Positions 56,598 to 62,239 of a stretch of 62,239 nucleotides of DNA are shown piece by piece. The DNA is from Desulfobacterales bacterium (GTDB lineage Bacteria > Desulfobacterota > Desulfobacteria > Desulfobacterales > SpSt-501). The first letter of the stretch is position 1, and every line of letters starts with the position of its first letter. Both the position numbers and the translations under genes were made by a program. The stretch spans positions 1-62,239 of the forward strand of contig JALOOU010000007.1 of assembly GCA_025454255.1 (NCBI GenBank), given 5' to 3'. The notes under the pieces were generated by a model. The model saw only the letters and a program-made list of their open reading frames with translations. It did no database searches and had not been told where the DNA came from.

Positions 56598-58658
56598 TTA
56601 TCGTTGGATGTGGCTGTCGATCAGTTCGCACAGGTCAACGGCCTGCATGCGGCCCTCGAGCCCCGCCACCTTGATGGCATCCTCGATGTTGACCAGACAG
56701 AAGGGGCAGGCCGTCACGATGACATCGGCGCCGGCCGCCTTCGCCATCTGCACCCGCACCACGCCCATGCGCTGCTCCTCTTCGGGCTCGTAAAAGAGCA
56801 TGAGCCCCCCGCCGCCGCAGCAGAAGGAGCGGTCGCGGCAATCCCCGGCCATCTCCACGCGCCGCAGGCCGGGGATGGCGTCGAGGAGGCGGCGCGGAGG
56901 CTCGTAGAGCGAATTGTGGCGGCCGAGGTAGCAGGGGTCGTGGTAGACATAGGTCTTCGCGCCGTTTCCGGCGGGGGTGAGTTTCAGGCGCCCGCTTTGG
57001 AGCGCCTCGGCCACCACCTCGCTGATGTGCGAAACGGGCGGCAGCCCGGCATAGTCATGCGCGAGCGCGTTGTAGGCATGCGGGTCGGCGGTGACGATGC
57101 GCGTGACCCCGGCGGCCTGGATCGCCTCGGTGTTGTGCTCCTTTAGGCTTTGGAAGAGCATCTCCTCGCCGAAGCGCCGGACCTCGTGGCCGCTGTCCTT
57201 CTCCTCCGGCCCCAGGATGCCGAAATCCACCCCGGCGGCGGACAGGATCCGGGCCGTGGCCTGGGCGATCTTCTGCATGCGGTCGTCATAGGAGCTGATG
57301 CTGTCGACGAAGTAAAGCGTCTGCGCCGCCTCGCCCTTCTCGAAGCGCTTCACCGCGCACCCCGCGCCCGCCACCCAGTCGGAGCGCTTCTTCTCGAGCT
57401 TGCCCCAGGGGTTGCCCCGCTTTTCGAGGGCGCTGAGCGGCTTCTGCAGGGACTGGGGCACCAGGCCGTCGTCCACCATACCGCGGCGCAGATCCACCAT
57501 CTTGTCGATGTACTCGATGGCCACCGGGCACTCCTCCTCGCAGGCGCCGCAGGTGGTGCAGGACCAGATCTCATCCTCGCTGTAGATGCCCCCGATCAGC
57601 GGCGTGCTCTCGGCGGCGGCGCCGCGCAGGGGGTAGCGCGCGAAGGCGTGGTCCCGCGCCTTGATCGAGATGAAGCGCGGCGAAAGCGGCCGCTTGACGC
57701 GGTTGGCCGGGCAGCGGTCCGAGCAACGGCCGCAGTCGGCGCAGCTGTAGAAGTCCAGGATGTGCTTCCAGGTGAAGTCTTCGAGCCTCTTGACGCCGAA
57801 GGATTTCAGCTCGTCGAGCTGGCTGTCCGCCACCCCGTGGCGCACCGGCTTGACGGTGCCCCGGTCCAGGCGCATGCAAAAGACGTTGAAGAGCGAGGTG
57901 ATCACATGGAAGTGCTTGCCCATCGGCAGGAAGCACAGGAAGAAGAAAAAGGTGAGATCGTGCACCGTGTAGGCGGCCAGGTGCAGCCCCTGAAGGCTCC
58001 CGAGGCCGACGCCGGCGAGCAGGTGGCGGAACAGCCAGACCAGGGTCAAGGGCGGAGCCGGCGCCGCGGGCTGCCCCCGGGTGAGCTGCGCGGCCATCAG
58101 GGTGGCGTCGAAAAGCGCCTCGCTGATCAGGAGGGTGGCGATCAATCCCAGGACGAACAGCGCCTCGGGCGTGTGGTCCTTGCCGTAGCGTTCCGGGACG
58201 GCGTAGCGCGCCGGTGCGAAGGCGGCGCGCCGCACGGCCAGGACGACCACGCTGATGAACACCGCCGTGCCGGCGTAGTCCTTGAGGATATGGTAGATCG
58301 CGCCGAAGGTCCCGCCGAAACCGGGCAGGGTGAAGCCGTCCACGAACCCCAGCACCACCAGCTGGGCCGAACGGGCCGCCAGGATCAAAAAGCCGAAGAA
58401 AACGACGATGTGCAGCACGCCGGCCAGCAGGTAGCGCGGCTGGCGCCACTGGGCGAACCACACCTTGAGCACCGCCTGGATGCGCTCGGGGACGCGCTGG
58501 AAGCGGTCGTCCGGGGCGGCCCGGAGCAGGGGCGCGATCCGCCGGCGCATGATCCAGGCGAAAACCCCGATACCGACCAGCGGGATCAGGATGAAAATGA
58601 GCCGGGCGGGGATCCCGGCCCAGACGGCGGTTGCAGGGGAAACCAACGCAGGTTCCAT
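56598..58658 (-). CDS. Membrane Fe-S ETF:quinone oxidoreductase (EMO type)
   Basis: 686 residues: N-terminal membrane part with about six helices (NarI/cytochrome-b-like, 15-265; His in LHIVVFF and LHLAAYTVHD may bind heme), a 2[4Fe-4S] region (CADCGRCSDRCP about 311 and CTTCGACEEECP about 367) and a C-terminal HdrD-type part with the CCG motif DRSFCCGGGG (about 615). The first CCG motif lacks its Cys (YFVDSISSYDD), so only one unusual cluster is expected. Adjacent etfBA makes ETF the donor and menaquinone the acceptor, by analogy with the ETF:menaquinone oxidoreductases of anaerobes. Confidence 0.9.
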   Translation of the reverse strand: MEPALVSPATAVWAGIPARLIFILIPLVGIGVFAWIMRRRIAPLLRAAPDDRFQRVPERIQAVLKVWFAQWRQPRYLLAGVLHIVVFFGFLILAARSAQLVVLGFVDGFTLPGFGGTFGAIYHILKDYAGTAVFISVVVLAVRRAAFAPARYAVPERYGKDHTPEALFVLGLIATLLISEALFDATLMAAQLTRGQPAAPAPPLTLVWLFRHLLAGVGLGSLQGLHLAAYTVHDLTFFFFLCFLPMGKHFHVITSLFNVFCMRLDRGTVKPVRHGVADSQLDELKSFGVKRLEDFTWKHILDFYSCADCGRCSDRCPANRVKRPLSPRFISIKARDHAFARYPLRGAAAESTPLIGGIYSEDEIWSCTTCGACEEECPVAIEYIDKMVDLRRGMVDDGLVPQSLQKPLSALEKRGNPWGKLEKKRSDWVAGAGCAVKRFEKGEAAQTLYFVDSISSYDDRMQKIAQATARILSAAGVDFGILGPEEKDSGHEVRRFGEEMLFQSLKEHNTEAIQAAGVTRIVTADPHAYNALAHDYAGLPPVSHISEVVAEALQSGRLKLTPAGNGAKTYVYHDPCYLGRHNSLYEPPRRLLDAIPGLRRVEMAGDCRDRSFCCGGGGLMLFYEPEEEQRMGVVRVQMAKAAGADVIVTACPFCLVNIEDAIKVAGLEGRMQAVDLCELIDSHIQR

Positions 58659-58900
58659 GGTCGGCCTTTCTGTCGCCGCGCAGCGGCTGAAACCGGTGCC
58701 GCTGGGGTTGGAGGGGGCGCGGCGTCACCGCGCGGGTGAAAAAAATCCGCCGGCGGCGAACTTGCCGCGCGGCACCCCCGTTATGGCCAGAGCCCAGCGC
58801 ACCTCTTCGCTGAAGGCAAGGGGTCCTTATAACATGAGCGCCGGTTCAGCACAACCCGCCGCTTTGCGGAAGTTGGCGTCCATGCGGCAACCGATGGAAC

Positions 58901-60718
58901 CTACTTGCCCCCGAACGCCTCTTCGGGGATATCCACGGCCGCGCTGCCGGCCGCCAGAATCGAGCGCATCTTGCCCTGGGTGATCGGCAGCAGGGTGTGC
59001 CCGAAGAACTCGGCGCTTTTGATCTGGCCCTCGTAGAACATCCGATCCTTTTCCTTGGCCCCGGCGGCAAGCTTCTGGGCGGCCACGCGGGCGCGCCACA
59101 GAAGCATCCACCCCATGACCACGTCCCCGCACACCTCCAGGAAGAGATGCGCGAAGGCGAAGGCCGTGAGGAGCTTCTCCGACATGGCGGCGGCCCCCAT
59201 GTGCATGGCCACCTCGCCCAGCTTGTTGACGGCCGACTCGACCGTTGCGGCCACATCCGCCGTGGCCGGCAGCGCCTTGGCGGCGGCCAGCTCGGCCTGG
59301 ATCTCCGCCAGCAGGTCCATGACCGGCTTGCCCTTGTTCAAGCCGAGCTTGCGGCCCAGCAGGTCCATCGCCTGGATCCCGTTGGTGCCCTCGTAGATCG
59401 GTGTGATCCGGCAGTCGCGCAGGAGCTGCTCCATCGGGTATTCCCGGATGTATCCGTAGCCGCCGTAGACCTGGATGCCCAGGTTGCAGACCTCCAGGCA
59501 GCGGTCCGTCACATAGCCCTTGGCGATGGGGATGAGAAAATCGACGATGCCCTGGTACTTCGCGCGGGTGTCGGCATCGGCGGTGGTGTGCATCCGGTCC
59601 TCGCAGCGGCCGACATAGTAGAGCAGGCTGCGGGCGCCCTCGACGTAGACCTTCATGGTCATGAGCATGCGCCGGACGTCCGGGTGCTGGATGATGGGCA
59701 CCGACGGGGCGTTCTTGTCGAAGGTTTTGAGCAGGTGGCGGCCCTGGAGCCGCTCGCGGGCATAGTTGAGCGCGTAGAGGAAGGCGGGGCTGGCGCAGCC
59801 CAGCCCCTGAGTGCCGACCAGCAGCCGGGCTTCGTTCATCATGAGGAACATCGCCCGCATACCCTTGTTCTCCTCGCCGAGCAGGGTGCCGCGGCATTTG
59901 CCCTTGCCGCCCAAAGCGAGCGAGCAGGTGGCGTTGCCGTGAATGCCCATCTTCTCCTCGATCCCGGTGCAGACGACGTCGTTGGGCTCGCCCAGGGTGC
60001 CGTCCTCGTTCACCCAGATTTTGGGGACCAGGAAGAGCGAAATCCCCGCGGTCCCGGCCGGGGCCCCCTCGATGCGGGCGAGCACCGGGTGGATGATATT
60101 TTCGGCCAGGTCGTGCTCCCCGGAGGAGATGAAGATCTTGTTGCCGGTGATGGCGTAGGTGCCGTCGGGGTTCTTGACGGCCGAGGTGCTCAGGGCGCCT
60201 ACGTCGGAGCCGGCCTCCGGCTCGGTCAGCAGCATGGTGCCGGTCCATTGCCCGGTGTACATCTTCTTGAGGAAGAGCCGCTTCTGCAGATCGGTCCCGA
60301 AACTCTCCACCAGCTTGCCGGCGCCGTGGGTCAGCCCGGCGTACATCATGAAGGCGAAGTTGGCCCCGTTCAGGTAGTCGGCCGCGGCCATGGCCACGGT
60401 GCGCGGCATGCCCTGCCCGCCCCACTCGACCGGCTCGGTCATGGCCAGCCACTCGCCCTCGTTGAAGGTTTTCCAGACCTTGTGGAACGACTCGGGCACG
60501 CTCACCCGGCCATTGTCGAAGCGGCAGCCCTGGCGGTCGCCGTCCGCACGCGTGGGCAGGATCTCCTTCACCGCCAGATTGCGCGCCTCCGACACGATCA
60601 GGTCGACCGCCTTGCGGTTGAACTCGGCAAACCGCTCGTGCTGCGACAGCTCCTCCACGTCCAGCTGCTCGTGGAGAACGAAATCAATGTCTCTTCGATC
60701 CGCAATGACCTGTGCCAT
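58901..60718 (-). CDS. Acyl-CoA dehydrogenase, long form
   Basis: 605 residues. A standard dehydrogenase core (about 80-460: MLLTEPEAGSDVGA, GNKIFISSGEHD, QVYGGYGYIREYPMEQLLRDCRI, YEGTNGIQAMDLLG) plus an extended N-terminus and a helical C-terminal domain (about 470-605), as in FadE/DcaA-like enzymes of anaerobes. It probably oxidises fatty or dicarboxylic acyl-CoA and passes electrons to the ETF encoded downstream. A 242-base gap separates it from the oxidoreductase gene. Confidence 0.95.
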   Translation of the reverse strand: MAQVIADRRDIDFVLHEQLDVEELSQHERFAEFNRKAVDLIVSEARNLAVKEILPTRADGDRQGCRFDNGRVSVPESFHKVWKTFNEGEWLAMTEPVEWGGQGMPRTVAMAAADYLNGANFAFMMYAGLTHGAGKLVESFGTDLQKRLFLKKMYTGQWTGTMLLTEPEAGSDVGALSTSAVKNPDGTYAITGNKIFISSGEHDLAENIIHPVLARIEGAPAGTAGISLFLVPKIWVNEDGTLGEPNDVVCTGIEEKMGIHGNATCSLALGGKGKCRGTLLGEENKGMRAMFLMMNEARLLVGTQGLGCASPAFLYALNYARERLQGRHLLKTFDKNAPSVPIIQHPDVRRMLMTMKVYVEGARSLLYYVGRCEDRMHTTADADTRAKYQGIVDFLIPIAKGYVTDRCLEVCNLGIQVYGGYGYIREYPMEQLLRDCRITPIYEGTNGIQAMDLLGRKLGLNKGKPVMDLLAEIQAELAAAKALPATADVAATVESAVNKLGEVAMHMGAAAMSEKLLTAFAFAHLFLEVCGDVVMGWMLLWRARVAAQKLAAGAKEKDRMFYEGQIKSAEFFGHTLLPITQGKMRSILAAGSAAVDIPEEAFGGK

Positions 60719-60808
60719 GCTCCCTCCTGTGTAGGTGAGCGCCCGTGAAAGCCGGGCGGACTCTGTTGGATGCCGTTGTCTTCCGCGCGCGGCCGGCGGG
60801 CAGCCGCG

Positions 60809-61432
60809 CTAGAGCCCCGCGCGGGCCGCAGGGCCCCCGGCCCCGATGCCGCGGATGAGCAGATCCACCAGCGGGTCGGCCATGGAGACGAGGTCGTAGC
60901 TGCGGCCCGTGTAAAGCCAGGTGCCGATCACCGCCTCCACCGCGCCGAGAATGAAGCGCTTGACCAATCCGACGTAGAGATCCTTGCGGATGACGCCCTC
61001 GCGCTGGCCCTCTTCGATGATCTCGGCGATGATGTCCTGGTACATCTTGGCCATCGCCCGGATCTGGCCCTCGACGAGCCGCCGGCTTTGATGGGTCTCC
61101 ACCTGGTAGACCACGGCCATTTCGGGCTCGCGCTGGAACTCCCGCAGATGAACGCGGACCAGGTTGCGCAGTTTCTCTGCGCTGTCGCCCGCCCGGTCCA
61201 CCTCCTGCCGGAAACGCTCGAACACTTGACGGGCCTTGTACTCGAAAAATTGAACCAGGATGTCGTCCTTGTTCTTGAAGTAAAGGTAGATGGTCCCGTC
61301 GGCGACCCCGGCCTCGCGGGCGATCTGGGAGATGGTTGACTGGCGGAACCCGTTTTCCGCGAAGACCTTGACGGCGGCCTCGAGGATCATGTCGTATTTC
61401 GGGTTTTTCTCTCTCGCTGCCGGAGTTTCCAT
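60809..61432 (-). CDS. TetR/AcrR-family regulator of the fatty-acid module
   Basis: 207 residues. N-terminal HTH (AAVKVFAENGFRQSTISQIAREAGVADGTIY, about 20-50) and a helical ligand-binding part of the kind seen in FadR-like TetR proteins (YYLYFKNKDD, VYQVETHQSRRLVE). Its gene precedes acyl-CoA dehydrogenase-EMO-etfBA on the same strand, and a palindrome directly upstream implies autoregulation. Acyl-CoA is the likely inducer (inference). Confidence 0.92.
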   Translation of the reverse strand: METPAAREKNPKYDMILEAAVKVFAENGFRQSTISQIAREAGVADGTIYLYFKNKDDILVQFFEYKARQVFERFRQEVDRAGDSAEKLRNLVRVHLREFQREPEMAVVYQVETHQSRRLVEGQIRAMAKMYQDIIAEIIEEGQREGVIRKDLYVGLVKRFILGAVEAVIGTWLYTGRSYDLVSMADPLVDLLIRGIGAGGPAARAGL

Positions 61433-61446
61433 AAAATTGCCTTTTT

Positions 61447-61466
61447 ATGAATGAACATTCATTCAT
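61447..61466. promoter_or_regulatory. TetR operator candidate, proximal
   Basis: ATGAATGAACATTCATTCAT: half sites TGAATG and CATTCA around a 2-base centre, 15 bases before the TetR start, a position suited to repression. Confidence 0.7.
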
Positions 61467-61602
61467 TTACCAGCAACAAAATGGGATGTCAACCAAAATC
61501 GGGCGGGCATAAAAAATATACAACTACCCGCAAACAAGAACAAAATAATTTTGATTAGAATATTGATCGGAATAATCGCCCCGGAAAGCACCTAATAAAA
61601 AA

Positions 61603-61618
61603 ATGAATGATTATTCAT
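61603..61618. promoter_or_regulatory. TetR operator candidate, distal
   Basis: ATGAATGATTATTCAT, with half sites ATGAAT/ATTCAT, about 155 bases upstream of the proximal site in the AT-rich TetR upstream region. Confidence 0.5.
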
Positions 61619-61656
61619 ATCGCGCTATTCGGAAGAGCGGATGAATAAAGAGAAGC

Positions 61657-61685
61657 GGGCCCTCCCAAGACAGATGGAAGGGCCC
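61657..61685 (-). terminator. Terminator after the methylenetetrahydrofolate reductase gene
   Basis: 10-bp stem with one mismatch (61676-61685 with 61657-61666, GGGCCC ends) and a 9-base loop, followed on the minus strand by a pyrimidine-rich tail containing TTTA. Confidence 0.6.
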
Positions 61686-61723
61686 TCAATCGGTGGGGTG
61701 ATCAGGACAGTTCGGCGGGGATT

Positions 61724-62239
61724 TCAGGGCTGGGGCCGTGGAAGCATCCCCGCCCTTTCGGCGATTTCGGGCACCCGGTGCTCCCACTCGATCGCCATCA
61801 GGTGCACCCCGTGGACGCCCTTCATCTCCTTGAATTCGGCGATCTGCTCGAGGGCGATGCGGATGCCCTCTTCCGCCTGCTTGTCGCGGGGCACCCCCTG
61901 GAGCCGGCTGATGATCTCGTCGGGCACATCCATGCCGGGCACCTTGCTTTTCATGTACTTGGCCATGCCGAGGCTCTTCATCGGGGTGACGCCCGCCAGG
62001 ATGTAGACTCTTTCGGTCAGCCCCATCTCGTTCGCCTGGCGGACCCATTCGCGGAATTTGGCCATGTTGTAGATGCACTGGGTTTGGATGAAATCCACCC
62101 CGGCCTGGACTTTTTTGGCCAGCCGGTGCACGCGCCACTCGAAGGGGTCGGCGAAGGGGTTGGCGGCGGCGCCGATGAAGATCTGGGGCCTGCCGTCCAC
62201 CTCGGCGCCGCTCAGGAACTTGCCCTCGTCGCGCATCTT
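61724..62239 (-). CDS. Methylenetetrahydrofolate reductase, C-terminal part (cut by window edge)
   Basis: The last 171 residues are present; the frame is open to the window end. FIGAAANPFADPFE, GVDFIQTQCIYNM and YILAGVTPMKSLGMAKYM match the TIM-barrel of MetF-type reductases of the Wood-Ljungdahl methyl branch and methionine synthesis. The N-terminal flavin and active-site residues lie outside the window, so the electron donor type cannot be judged. Confidence 0.9.
   Translation of the reverse strand, partial: KMRDEGKFLSGAEVDGRPQIFIGAAANPFADPFEWRVHRLAKKVQAGVDFIQTQCIYNMAKFREWVRQANEMGLTERVYILAGVTPMKSLGMAKYMKSKVPGMDVPDEIISRLQGVPRDKQAEEGIRIALEQIAEFKEMKGVHGVHLMAIEWEHRVPEIAERAGMLPRPQP

Overview
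The window is GC-rich, densely coded chromosome. Its gene content points to an anaerobic, high-GC deltaproteobacterium (Desulfobacterota, most likely a Desulfobacterales/Desulfatiglans-type relative). The evidence is an electron-transfer-flavoprotein (EtfAB) operon with a membrane Fe-S ETF:quinone oxidoreductase, two acyl-CoA dehydrogenases, relics of a benzoyl-CoA-reductase-type activase locus, a cysteine synthase/cysteinyl-tRNA-synthetase-like fusion, and LptD (so an outer membrane with LPS). The lineage is an inference from gene content; no 16S or tRNA gene is present.

Layout. 1-9,340 (all minus): core genes ftsK (cut by the window edge), RNase J, plsC, a small unknown, a 2[4Fe-4S] ferredoxin with its own promoter and terminator, then the cluster surE-tmk-cysK/cysS fusion-unknown. 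9,377-21,117 (plus): lptD, a NusG-like antiterminator paralogue, an HU/IHF protein, holB, ricT, metG, a 1,248-residue GlmS-like protein and an output-less response regulator. 21,142-24,075 (minus): eno-pyrG. 24,228-26,563 (plus): two small winged-helix-like proteins and a zinc-ribbon/Cache/HAMP receptor with no output domain. 26,593-28,590 (minus): a U32-family protein. 28,723-32,766 (plus): fused ATP sulfurylase/APS kinase, galE and a sigma-54 activator, tightly packed.

32,780-49,780 is a scarred accessory region. It holds a truncated LVIVD-repeat protein, a truncated ISAzo13-type transposase, a sensor histidine kinase joined by a TAATG overlap to a decayed activase gene, more decayed Fe-S/activase genes with frameshifts and in-frame TAG codons, a nitroreductase, an EamA transporter, a MITE-like element, a broken NDH-2 gene, and a DASS transporter/CBS/TAXI module. 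The part from about 42.15 to 49.9 kb is bracketed by an imperfect direct repeat of about 0.4 kb. At the left copy the EamA gene is intact and the acyl-CoA dehydrogenase 5' end is dead; at the right copy the reverse holds. This indicates a duplication or insertion that split an originally divergent EamA/acyl-CoA-dehydrogenase pair.

49,779-62,239 returns to well-ordered metabolic genes: an acyl-CoA dehydrogenase with a rubredoxin-like tail, an OmpA lipoprotein, a TPR protein, a DHH phosphoesterase, then ridA-etfA-etfB-EMO-acyl-CoA dehydrogenase-TetR (all minus) with two palindromic operator candidates upstream of the TetR gene, and the C-terminal part of a methylenetetrahydrofolate reductase. 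Together these form a beta-oxidation module that sends acyl-CoA electrons through ETF and the membrane Fe-S protein to the quinone pool under TetR control. The strongest leads for new biology are the CysK/CysS fusion with a dismantled synthetase domain, the giant GlmS-like enzyme with a buried nucleophile, the altered ATP-sulfurylase motif, the receptor without output, and the bracketed island.
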